DNA from: Desulfobacterales bacterium
Lineage (GTDB): Bacteria; Desulfobacterota; Desulfobacteria; Desulfobacterales; Desulfobacteraceae
Reading direction: 5' to 3'
Length of the DNA stretch: 12,413 bases
Assembly: GCA_022361315.1 (NCBI GenBank)
Contig: JAKSBB010001089.1
Coordinates: forward strand, 1 to 12,413
In this document: positions 7,460 to 12,413 of the stretch, piece by piece
Layout of the letters: every line of letters begins with the position of its first letter
Position numbering within the stretch: the first letter of the stretch is position 1
Made by a program: the position numbers and the translations under genes
Notes under the pieces: model-generated
What the model was told of the DNA's origin: nothing
What the model saw: the letters and a program-made list of their open reading frames with translations, nothing else
Database searches by the model: none

Positions 7460-8152
7460 GTGGATGCATTGCGGAAAATACAGGTTTTGCTGGTTGAGGA
7501 TGATGAGATTCTGATGCAAGGCATTGCAGACAGACTCCTGCTGGACGGGTTTGATGTCCGGCATGCCGGCAGTGCTGCCGAGTTCATGACTTTGATGCGG
7601 GAAGCGGAGTTTGATGTGGCTGTGCTTGATGTGGGTCTGCCCGACGGATCCGGATTTGAACTTGCCCGCTATCTCAAAGAGAATACCGACCTAGGCATCA
7701 TTATGCTGACGGGAAGGGAACATATCAGGGATAAGATAAAGGGATATGAGGCCGGTACGGATCTCTACTTTGTCAAACCCGTTGACGCCAGGGAATTGTC
7801 TGCGGCCATAAAGAATCTGGCCGAAAGGATCGGCCGGACCGGAGAACACGGGAACCATTGGTCTTTTCACCCTGAGTTCAGGACCCTTGAGAGCCCTGAT
7901 AATGAAGAAATTCGCTTAACCACAAAAGAATTCGTCTTTATCAATACCCTGGCAGAGGCCGGGGGGGCACCGGTGTCCAGGGACGTACTCTGCCAAAAGC
8001 TGGAGTACCCGGATGATCCCATTGCCGCGAATCGAAATATTGATGTACTGGTGGCCCGCTTGAGAAAAAAAATGAAAAACCAAAGCAAGGCCGCATCTCC
8101 CCTTACTACGGTTCACTCCGTAGGTTTCATGCTTACCGCCAGAATCTGCTGA
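7460..8152 (+). CDS. OmpR/PhoB-family two-component response regulator
   Basis: This 230-residue DNA-binding regulator has an intact receiver domain (about 6-122): acidic pocket Glu13-Asp14-Asp15, phospho-acceptor Asp57 in AVLDVGLPDGSGF, Thr84 in LTGR and Lys106 in FVKP. A winged-helix DNA-binding domain follows (about 148-228), with LTTKEFVFINTLAEAGGAPVS, the recognition-helix segment NRNIDVLVARLRKKM and the wing TVHSVGFML. The length is normal for the family. The start is GTG at 7460, just before the first beta strand, with a weak GGGA 9 nt upstream; no better start is available. It is transcribed away from the pseudokinase gene and followed by its own terminator. All phosphorylation residues are present, so the active kinase is probably encoded elsewhere or the partner relationship is unusual. 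Targets are unknown; the CTTACA array is the obvious candidate. Confidence 0.93.
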   Translation: MDALRKIQVLLVEDDEILMQGIADRLLLDGFDVRHAGSAAEFMTLMREAEFDVAVLDVGLPDGSGFELARYLKENTDLGIIMLTGREHIRDKIKGYEAGTDLYFVKPVDARELSAAIKNLAERIGRTGEHGNHWSFHPEFRTLESPDNEEIRLTTKEFVFINTLAEAGGAPVSRDVLCQKLEYPDDPIAANRNIDVLVARLRKKMKNQSKAASPLTTVHSVGFMLTARIC

Positions 8153-8179
8153 TTTCAGGCCCTGAATACGTATCGGTTA

Positions 8180-8216
8180 TAGATCCCGGTAGGGGATACC
8201 GGGATCTACATGTTTT
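8180..8216 (+). terminator. Intrinsic terminator of the response regulator gene
   Basis: A perfect 12-bp stem (8180-8191 with 8197-8208) and a 5-nt GGGGA loop are followed by CATGTTTTT, with the T run at 8212-8216. It begins 28 bp after the regulator stop. The reverse strand lacks a T run after the stem, so it acts mainly on the plus strand. Confidence 0.85.
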
Positions 8217-8263
8217 TATGTAACTATGTATTTCAAGGAAACGAAAACGCCTCTCCCATAAAC

Positions 8264-8431
8264 CTACATGGGCTGAGGACTGCAAAGATTCTCTTTCTTT
8301 GCCGCACTGCGGCCGCAGCCCTCACAATAATGGGTGGCATCTTTGATCAATGCGATATACGCTTTCGGATCTTTGGTAAGAAGTTCGTCTTCCACATGAC
8401 CGCACAGGGTTTTTTCATTATCTTCACTCAT
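8264..8431 (-). CDS. Small cysteine-containing hypothetical protein (55 aa)
   Basis: I do not recognise this family. The start at 8431 is decided by a full-strength ribosome-binding site AAGGAGGT, 9 nt before the ATG, and a promoter-like TTGACA lies about 130 bp upstream. An upstream extension of the same frame to 8644 is basic, proline-rich and unlike a real N-terminus. The 55 residues include Cys10 with His12, His35, Cys36 and Cys39 in HYCEGCG, and Cys50 in NLCSPQPM. This could form a small zinc- or iron-binding fold of the Cys-x2-Cys plus outlying Cys/His kind. The middle (DELLTKDPKAYIALIKDATH) is predicted helical. There is no signal peptide or membrane segment. It lies between the regulator terminator and the cspA terminator and seems monocistronic. 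The coding call is firm; the function is unknown. Confidence 0.75.
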   Translation of the reverse strand: MSEDNEKTLCGHVEDELLTKDPKAYIALIKDATHYCEGCGRSAAKKENLCSPQPM

Positions 8432-8534
8432 GATGGAATACCTCCTTAGGGTAAGTGGTGATTGAAAGGTTTCGAATCGGCCGCCGCCAGATGGAGAGAA
8501 AAGTGATGGATGGGGTGCGGTGGGTACTGGCTTT

Positions 8535-8562
8535 AAGGTAGACATGGAGAGATTCATGTCAA
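8535..8562 (-). promoter_or_regulatory. Putative promoter of the small Cys-containing protein
   Basis: On the minus strand TTGACA (8562-8557), a 16-bp spacer and TACCTT (8540-8535) predict a start near 8528 and a leader of about 97 nt before the strong ribosome-binding site at the 8431 start. Confidence 0.4.
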
Positions 8563-8606
8563 GCCCGGTGAGTTGTTCCGCTTGAGGTGGGTGCCGGACC
8601 CTGATA

Positions 8607-8631
8607 AATAAGATCCTTAATAATAAGATCC
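8607..8631 (+). repeat. Short direct repeat AATAAGATCC x2
   Basis: AATAAGATCC occurs at 8607-8616 and again at 8622-8631, a 15-bp period with a 5-bp spacer. It lies between the putative promoter of the small Cys gene and the cspA terminator. There is no evidence of function; it may be chance or a binding site. Confidence 0.7.
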
Positions 8632-8677
8632 ATGGAAAAAACAAAACCCCCGGTCAGGATGATATCCTGTCCGGGGG
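8631..8677 (-). terminator. Intrinsic terminator of the cold-shock gene
   Basis: Arms 8647-8660 and 8664-8677 pair over 14 positions with one T-T mismatch, around a GAT loop. On the minus strand the GC-rich stem is followed directly by TTTTGTTTTTT (8646-8636), the layout of a Rho-independent terminator. It starts 66 bp after the cspA stop. Confidence 0.88.
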
Positions 8678-8743
8678 CTGATCGGTCATGCCGGGTCACC
8701 TAACTTCAGTGGCCCGCATGTTTGTCGCAAATAAAACGGCTGA

Positions 8744-8947
8744 CTACTGTACGGTGACGTTTTTTGCGGAAGGGCCTCTCTGGCCGTCTTCAATGTCGAA
8801 GGTGACGCGGTCTCCTTCGTTCAGGGATTTGAATCCTGTGGCGTTGATGCCGGAATGATGAACGAAAACATCTTTTCCGCCGTCTTCCTGTTCGATAAAT
8901 CCAAAGCCTTTTGAGTCATTAAACCATTTTACGATACCATTTGCCAT
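8744..8947 (-). CDS. cspA: CspA-family cold-shock protein (RNA chaperone)
   Basis: This 67-residue protein is a single cold-shock (OB-fold) domain, which binds single-stranded RNA and DNA and melts secondary structure in mRNA. RNP1 is KGFGFI (13-18) and RNP2 is VFVHHS (27-32). The opening [18 protein letters not shown] and the closing [10 protein letters not shown] are typical of the family. The start is supported by AGGAG 9 nt before the ATG. It has its own terminator and a long A/U-rich leader, and is divergent from a DEAD-box helicase gene. It may be cold-inducible or a constitutive Csp; the sequence cannot separate these, and the symbol is given at family level only. Confidence 0.96.
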   Translation of the reverse strand: MANGIVKWFNDSKGFGFIEQEDGGKDVFVHHSGINATGFKSLNEGDRVTFDIEDGQRGPSAKNVTVQ

Positions 8948-9071
8948 GTCGGCATTCTCCTAAAAAAATAAAATAAAAAAATCGTTTCGTACTTGTTGGG
9001 GGGCAGATCACATGGAATTGCAGGGATATACACCTTAAAGAAAGAAACATGCTGCGCATTTTTACGCAATG
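8948..9071 (-). other. Long 5' leader of cspA with A/U-only tract before the ribosome-binding site
   Basis: If transcription starts near 9071 as predicted, the cspA mRNA has a leader of about 124 nt, in the range of the long cspA-type leaders known from E. coli. Bases 8961-8982 are purely A/T and give a U-rich run just upstream of AGGAG, which keeps the site unstructured. No clear match to the E. coli cold-box was recognised. Confidence 0.45.
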
Positions 9072-9077
9072 TTCCTC

Positions 9078-9105
9078 AGGATACAGGATATTTTTAATAA
9101 GTCAA
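9078..9105 (-). promoter_or_regulatory. Putative cspA promoter
   Basis: On the minus strand TTGACT (9105-9100), a 16-bp spacer and TATCCT (9083-9078) form a good sigma70-like pair. Its upstream edge is about 30 bp from the oppositely oriented helicase promoter at 9136-9163, so the two divergent genes may share control. Confidence 0.45.
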
Positions 9106-9135
9106 ATCATTTTTTTGTAAATGCCGGATTTTTTA

Positions 9136-9163
9136 TTGCTATTCCTTCAGGCTCGTGTATTAT
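9136..9163 (+). promoter_or_regulatory. Putative promoter of the DEAD-box helicase gene
   Basis: TTGCTA (9136-9141), a 16-bp spacer and TATTAT (9158-9163) predict transcription from about 9170. This leaves an unusually long leader before the ATG at 9432. Confidence 0.4.
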
Positions 9164-9169
9164 AGGCAC

Positions 9170-9431
9170 CTTATATCCGAGTAAGCGCAGATCCCCTGAC
9201 AGGGTCACACGCCCTTCCAGATTGTCCTCGCTGGCCACGCTGTCTTAACCCGCATCGTTTGTTACCGTCGATTTTTTGCTGTTTACTCCACCGTGGAAGC
9301 GCTTGCGATGCGTTGGTTGAAATTGATACTGCATTTGTCCTTGTGGTTGATGGTGATCTTTCAATAGCCGCCTGTATTTTCACATTATTTTGCCGGCAAT
9401 GCACCGGTGTATCACAACGATGAGGAGTGTT
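9170..9431 (+). other. Predicted ~260-nt 5' leader of the helicase gene; no gene seen
   Basis: The stretch between the predicted start and the helicase ATG holds no convincing gene on either strand. It contains only short self-complementary pieces, for example CCCCTGACAGGGG-like sequence around 9193-9203. Long leaders are known for cold-induced DEAD-box helicase mRNAs. Whether this one folds into a regulatory RNA cannot be judged by eye. Confidence 0.35.
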
Positions 9432-10532
9432 ATGGATTTCACCCGATTTAATTTTCATGCGGACGTTTGCGCAGGTATTAGGGCCTGCAAGTATACCACG
9501 CCCACCCCTATCCAGAAAAAGACCATTCCCCCCATATTAAAGGGAAGGGATGTGCTTGGCCTGGCTCAGACCGGCACCGGTAAAACCGCCGCATTTGCCC
9601 TGCCCATGCTCCAGCGTTTCCTGGGCCGGCGAAGCGGAACGGCCAGGGGGCTTATCATGGCACCCACCCGGGAACTGGCGGAGCAGATTCATGATAATAT
9701 TCAGAAGATGGGGCACCGTACCGGACTAAAGAGCATTGCGGTTTACGGTGGTGTGGGGAAAGGGCCCCAGATCAAGGCCTTCAGAAGGGGCATTGATATT
9801 GTCGTGGCCTGCCCGGGCCGTCTTCTTGATCTGGTCAATACCGGGGTGGCGGACCTGAGCGGTGTTGAGATGCTGGTACTGGACGAAGCGGACCAGATGC
9901 TTGATATGGGGTTCTTGCCCGATATCAAACGGATCATCCGCCAATTGCCGCAAAAACGACAGTCCCTCGTATTCTCCGCCACAATGCCTGCAGAGATTGC
10001 CCGGCTGACCCGGAGCATTCTTCATCGGCCGGAAACGGTGCGGATCAATCCGTCGTCATCGGTTCCCGCCATATCCCATGCCATTTTCAAGGTGCAGAAA
10101 CAGGGACGGACCGCCCTGCTCAAAACCTTGTTTCAGGATGAAGTTATGGCAAGCACCCTGGTATTCACCCGGACCAAACATAAGGCGAAAAGCCTTGCGG
10201 CCCAACTGGCAAAGGCCGGTTTCAGCGCGGCATCCCTCCAGGGCAACCTGTCCCAGAATAAGCGGCGCAAGACCATGGACGGGTTTCGCGACGGTCGCTT
10301 CAGCATTCTGGTGGCAACGGATATCGCTGCCAGGGGCATTGATGTGTCCGGGGTCTCCCATGTGGTGAACTACGATCTGCCGGACACCGTGGATACCTAT
10401 ATCCACCGGACCGGCAGAACCGGCCGGGCGGAAAAATCCGGCCAGGCTTATACCTTTGCCGCCCGGGAAGATATGAAAATGGTGGCAAGGATTGAAAAAA
10501 CGCTGGGCCGTAAGATGGAGGCCCTGGGCTAA
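9432..10532 (+). CDS. rhlE: RhlE-like DEAD-box ATP-dependent RNA helicase
   Basis: This 366-residue cytoplasmic RNA helicase acts in RNA duplex unwinding, ribosome assembly or mRNA turnover. All core motifs are intact: Q-motif around Phe7 and TPIQ (25-28), motif I AQTGTGKT (45-52), Ia PTRELAEQ (78-85), ACPGRLLDL (126-134), DEAD 151-154, SAT 182-184, LVFTRTK (243-249), ATDIAARGIDV (295-305) and HRTGRTGR (325-332). The protein stops about 34 residues after motif VI, so it is a near-minimal core without the basic C-terminal extension seen in E. coli RhlE (about 450 residues). The start at 9432 follows GAGGAG with a short 4-nt spacer. In-frame ATGs at 9420 and 9390 lack a ribosome-binding site. 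It is divergent from cspA and upstream of an RRM gene. RhlE is preferred over DeaD because of the short length. Confidence 0.93.
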   Translation: MDFTRFNFHADVCAGIRACKYTTPTPIQKKTIPPILKGRDVLGLAQTGTGKTAAFALPMLQRFLGRRSGTARGLIMAPTRELAEQIHDNIQKMGHRTGLKSIAVYGGVGKGPQIKAFRRGIDIVVACPGRLLDLVNTGVADLSGVEMLVLDEADQMLDMGFLPDIKRIIRQLPQKRQSLVFSATMPAEIARLTRSILHRPETVRINPSSSVPAISHAIFKVQKQGRTALLKTLFQDEVMASTLVFTRTKHKAKSLAAQLAKAGFSAASLQGNLSQNKRRKTMDGFRDGRFSILVATDIAARGIDVSGVSHVVNYDLPDTVDTYIHRTGRTGRAEKSGQAYTFAAREDMKMVARIEKTLGRKMEALG

Positions 10533-10564
10533 ATTGACTCTCTTAAGGCGGATACAGGTTTCAA

Positions 10565-10586
10565 TGGCTTAACCCTGGCTTAACCC
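10565..10586 (+). repeat. Perfect 11-bp tandem repeat framed by a 9-bp direct repeat
   Basis: TGGCTTAACCC is present twice back to back (10565-10575 and 10576-10586). GATACAGGT flanks it on both sides (10551-10559 and 10597-10605). It begins 33 bp after the helicase stop. An 11-bp tandem is the spacing used by OmpR/PhoB-family proteins, but the sequence does not resemble the CTTACA array. The function is unknown. Confidence 0.85.
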
Positions 10587-10885
10587 CGATATATCTGATA
10601 CAGGTAATAGTGTGGCACGGCTTTTCCCCTTGTGTTGTCCGGGGGAAGCCGGTCACAATTTATCATTCCATGATGTTTCATTAGCGTGCTGACCTTGTCA
10701 CGGTGTGATGATAGCTGTTTGTACAACGAACACGAACACGGCGTGAAAGGCAGCCCCACCGTCTTTTATTCCCCCAATTTTTATAGAACACGTATTTAGA
10801 ATGAACCGCGGATAAGGACATCCGTTGTTAAAAATCTGCAGGGCCTTTTTGTCCGGCGGACAATACTAAACATAGGAATTTGTGT
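10587..10885 (+). other. Gene-free gap between helicase and RRM genes, with hairpins
   Basis: Between the helicase stop and the RRM start (353 bp in all) only very short open frames exist. An imperfect hairpin with a 10-bp stem including two G-T pairs (10619-10628 with 10641-10650, 12-nt loop) could form. It has no T run, so it is not a standard terminator. No convincing promoter for the RRM gene was identified, so the gap may be a processed spacer, a long leader or house an unrecognised RNA. Confidence 0.4.
10849..10863 (+). repeat. Inverted repeat TTGTCCG-G-CGGACAA upstream of the RRM gene
   Basis: Two perfect 7-bp arms (10849-10855 and 10857-10863) flank a single G, 22 bp before the RRM start codon and immediately upstream of its ribosome-binding site. 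The one-base spacer suits a DNA operator better than an RNA hairpin, although a 5-bp hairpin with a 5-nt loop could form. Confidence 0.6.
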
Positions 10886-11173
10886 ATGAAAATTTATATC
10901 GGCAATTTTGTGGACCGGATCACCGAAGATACGATCAGAACGATGTTTGAGGCGTTTGGCGAAGTGGAAAGCGTCAAGATCATCAAAGACAGATTCTCCG
11001 GCAGGTCACGGGGCTATGGATTTGTGGAAATGCCAAGCAATGCTGAGGCGGACAAAGCCATAAAAGCCCTGAACGGTAATATCGTTGAAAAAAAGCCGAT
11101 GAAGGTCAACCATGCCGATTCCGGCGGTAAAAAGAAGAAGAAAAAACGGTTCGGAAGGCGACGGTCCTGGTAA
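10886..11173 (+). CDS. RRM-domain RNA-binding protein
   Basis: This 95-residue protein has one RNA recognition motif filling residues 1-78: RNP2 KIYIGNF (2-8), RNP1 RGYGFVEM (44-51) and the usual ending IVEKKPMKVNHA. The aromatic residues of RNP1 and RNP2 that stack on RNA bases are present. A short tail, KKKKKKRFGRRRSW, is strongly basic. Bacterial single-RRM proteins of this size, such as cyanobacterial Rbp proteins, are often cold-induced, and others occur widely in Desulfobacterota. The ATG at 10886 has AGGA 8 nt upstream and starts exactly at the RRM; a TTG two codons earlier is less likely. It lies downstream of an RhlE-like helicase and near cspA, which fits a role in RNA remodelling or cold adaptation. 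Targets are unknown. Confidence 0.94.
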   Translation: MKIYIGNFVDRITEDTIRTMFEAFGEVESVKIIKDRFSGRSRGYGFVEMPSNAEADKAIKALNGNIVEKKPMKVNHADSGGKKKKKKRFGRRRSW

Positions 11174-11292
11174 TTATCCGGTGACCCGCTGAAAACGATC
11201 CGGTGTTGAACCTATACACATTTACACAAAAAATTGTAAGCACGGGAAGTGTTCCGACCGATATTTTCTGATGTCTTACCTGACGGAGGGAT

Positions 11293-12015
11293 ATGGATAC
11301 ATCGGAAAATTTGGGCATGGGGGATGCCTTTGAGGGGATAATATACCGGCTCATCCGGGAGAAGCTTCGGGATAGAGCAGGTGATACACCGGGCCATGCC
11401 GAGACACGAATCAACCTTCTCCCGGTTTCTCTTGAGGTACTTGAATACGTTCAGGAAATTGTGGCCGAACTGGAAGACGGCGGGCAAAGCCTAAGGGTGG
11501 CGTGTAAAAGCGGTTGCAGTTTCTGCTGTCATTCCCAGGTCAACATTATCCCTCTGGAGGCCCTGTTGATTTCACAGTCCGTTCTGGCGGAATTTAAGGG
11601 CAGTGAAGTCTCGGCCCTGCGGCAGCGGATTCTGAACATGCGGACCGCCATGGCCGGTAAAAGCGAGGTCCAGGCGTATGCGTTAAAAAAGACGCTGCCC
11701 TGCGTTTTCCTGGCATCCGGTAAATGCAGCATCTACAGGACCCGCCCTTCCATCTGCCGGTCCTGGAACTCTGTTGACCGGTCCGCCTGCATGTCGGCCT
11801 TCCATTCCAAAGATCCGGAGGCGGCGGTTCAGGCATCTCCCGCAAGGAATTTTGTGTTCGGCACCACACGGCATCTCTTCGGGCAGATTACCGGGGAATT
11901 ATCGCTTCAATCCGAGACCCTGCTGCTTCATAATGCCATGTTCGACTGCCTCGATACACCGGATTTCCTGGCCAGGTGGTGCAGCGGGGGAGCGCTTTTC
12001 AAATACGATATGTGA
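11293..12015 (+). CDS. YkgJ-family cysteine-cluster protein (putative Zn/Fe-chelating)
   Basis: This 240-residue cytoplasmic protein has the CxxxCxxCC signature of the YkgJ/UPF0153 family at Cys71, 75, 78 and 79 (CKSGCSFCCH). A second conserved block follows: LPCVFLASGKCSIYRTRPSICRSW, with Cys137, 145 and 155 and the typical YRTRP-x3-CR. Further cysteines are at 166, 219 and 230. The clustered cysteines predict a bound metal ion or Fe-S cluster; the biochemical role of the family is not established. The N-terminal 60 residues are amphipathic helix without a signal peptide. GGAGG 3 nt before the ATG is close but clear, and no better start exists. It lies 119 bp after the RRM gene on the same strand with no obvious terminator between, so co-transcription is possible, though no functional link is evident. 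Confidence 0.9.
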   Translation: MDTSENLGMGDAFEGIIYRLIREKLRDRAGDTPGHAETRINLLPVSLEVLEYVQEIVAELEDGGQSLRVACKSGCSFCCHSQVNIIPLEALLISQSVLAEFKGSEVSALRQRILNMRTAMAGKSEVQAYALKKTLPCVFLASGKCSIYRTRPSICRSWNSVDRSACMSAFHSKDPEAAVQASPARNFVFGTTRHLFGQITGELSLQSETLLLHNAMFDCLDTPDFLARWCSGGALFKYDM

Positions 12016-12052
12016 TTTGGGTTACAGGCCCGCTGTTCCCGCCGGTTTTCAC

Positions 12053-12096
12053 TTGACGGGCAAAACCATACTGCCGTATGCTTTTCGGCAGTATGG
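12053..12096 (+). promoter_or_regulatory. Putative promoter with perfect palindrome around the -10 (operator candidate)
   Basis: TTGACG (12053-12058), an 18-bp spacer and TATGCT (12077-12082) form a promoter-like pair. Perfect 11-bp arms CCATACTGCCG (12066-12076) and CGGCAGTATGG (12086-12096) sit exactly on either side of the -10, with a 9-bp spacer. The arm centres are 20 bp apart, two helical turns, as expected for a dimeric repressor. No T run follows on the plus strand, so terminator function for the preceding gene is weak; on the minus strand a TTTT follows. An RNA hairpin role cannot be excluded. Confidence 0.5.
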
Positions 12097-12133
12097 AGCA
12101 CAAATTTCCGTTTATCAATTTTTAGGATGCGCC

Positions 12134-12413
12134 ATGGATATACCCAAGATCATCAGCCCGGACGGATATATAAATGCAATTTTTGACAGGGACCCCAGTG
12201 CGGATTTGGTAAATGCCGAGTTTCTCTTTCCCCAGGTGTCGGATTATATCACCGGGGCGTTGAAAGAGGGAAAACCCTGGTTTTTTTCCGGCCGGAGCGG
12301 CAACGCCCAGATGGGGCTTTTAACAGACACCCATATGCCCGGGGAAACGCCTGCCGAACCGGATGTGGACGGCTCCCGGGTGCTGCTCAAGGGACTGATC
12401 CGGAATATGAATC
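12134..12413 (+). CDS. Unrecognised protein, N-terminal 93 residues (3' end outside window)
   Basis: An open frame runs from an ATG at 12134, with AGGA 6 nt upstream, to the window edge. It begins MDIPKIISPDGYINAIFDRD and continues with a region containing PWFFSGRSGNAQMGL, an acidic, proline-rich stretch around TDTHMPGETPAEPDVDG, and LLKGLIRNMN. There is no signal peptide or membrane segment. I do not recognise a family. The steady codon use, the ribosome-binding site and the promoter-like sequence upstream support real coding. The palindromic operator candidate suggests tight control. It follows the YkgJ-family gene by 118 bp on the same strand. Confidence 0.75.
   Translation, partial: MDIPKIISPDGYINAIFDRDPSADLVNAEFLFPQVSDYITGALKEGKPWFFSGRSGNAQMGLLTDTHMPGETPAEPDVDGSRVLLKGLIRNMN

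Noticed and set aside
7271..7564. A 97-codon minus-strand frame across the regulator promoter and start
   Set aside because: It overlaps the regulator start, the tandem repeat and the promoter, has no ribosome-binding site and no family resemblance.
8210..8449. A 79-codon plus-strand frame downstream of the regulator
   Set aside because: It starts inside the regulator terminator and is opposite the small Cys-containing gene, which has the far better ribosome-binding site.
9107..9238. A 43-codon GTG-started open frame on the minus strand with protein-like composition
   Set aside because: It has no ribosome-binding site, overlaps both predicted divergent promoters and is not long enough to stand out. 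It may be chance or a gene remnant, so it is not annotated.
9171..9458. A 95-codon minus-strand frame running through the helicase leader and over the helicase start
   Set aside because: Composition is Arg/Gln/Ser-rich without recognisable domain or ribosome-binding site, and it overlaps the well-supported helicase start.
10619..10650. Hairpin after the helicase considered as its terminator
   Set aside because: No T run follows on either strand and two G-T pairs weaken the stem; noted only as structure in the gap.

Overview
The window looks like a chromosomal segment of a strictly anaerobic Gram-negative bacterium, most likely a Desulfobacterota sulfate reducer of the Desulfobacteraceae type. 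This is an inference. It rests on the very long fused activase/HgdB-like protein, the FIST protein, a small bacterial RRM protein with a lysine/arginine tail, a YkgJ-type cysteine-cluster protein and moderate GC. No rRNA, tRNA, CRISPR array, transposase or phage gene was seen.

Left part (1-7129). The 3' end of an RND efflux permease (+) converges on a minus-strand block. In transcription order that block is a histidine-kinase-like protein whose catalytic motifs are eroded (7129-6167), a FIST-domain protein (5994-4750) and a 1390-residue protein with two BadF/HgdC-type activase domains, a DUF2229 region and an HgdB-like C-terminus (4607-435). Each of the three has its own plausible sigma70-type promoter; the activase promoter is near consensus (TTGACA-17-TATAAG).

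Middle (7130-8216). The pseudokinase gene is divergent from an intact OmpR/PhoB-family response regulator (7460-8152). The 330-bp region between them holds three CTTACA copies at exactly 11-bp spacing, the expected layout of an OmpR/PhoB-family binding site, next to the predicted pseudokinase promoter. It also holds a perfect 20-bp tandem duplication in the predicted regulator leader. A strong intrinsic terminator closes the regulator gene.

Right part (8264-11173). This is an RNA-handling cluster: a 55-residue Cys-rich protein (-), a CspA-type cold-shock protein (-) with its own terminator and long leader, then divergently an RhlE-like DEAD-box helicase (+) with a long leader, then an RRM RNA-binding protein (+). 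The grouping suggests a cold-shock or RNA-remodelling locus. Three stretches over 300 bases lack genes: the response-regulator/pseudokinase gap, the cspA/helicase gap and the helicase/RRM gap. Each contains recognisable repeats or promoters.

Right end (11293-12413). A YkgJ-family cysteine-cluster protein is followed by a perfect 11-bp inverted repeat wrapped around a putative -10 box, then by the start of an unrecognised gene cut by the window edge.

No single feature proves a new system. The best leads are the signalling module (regulator, pseudokinase, FIST protein, activase) with its phased operator, and the repressor-like palindrome in front of the last gene.
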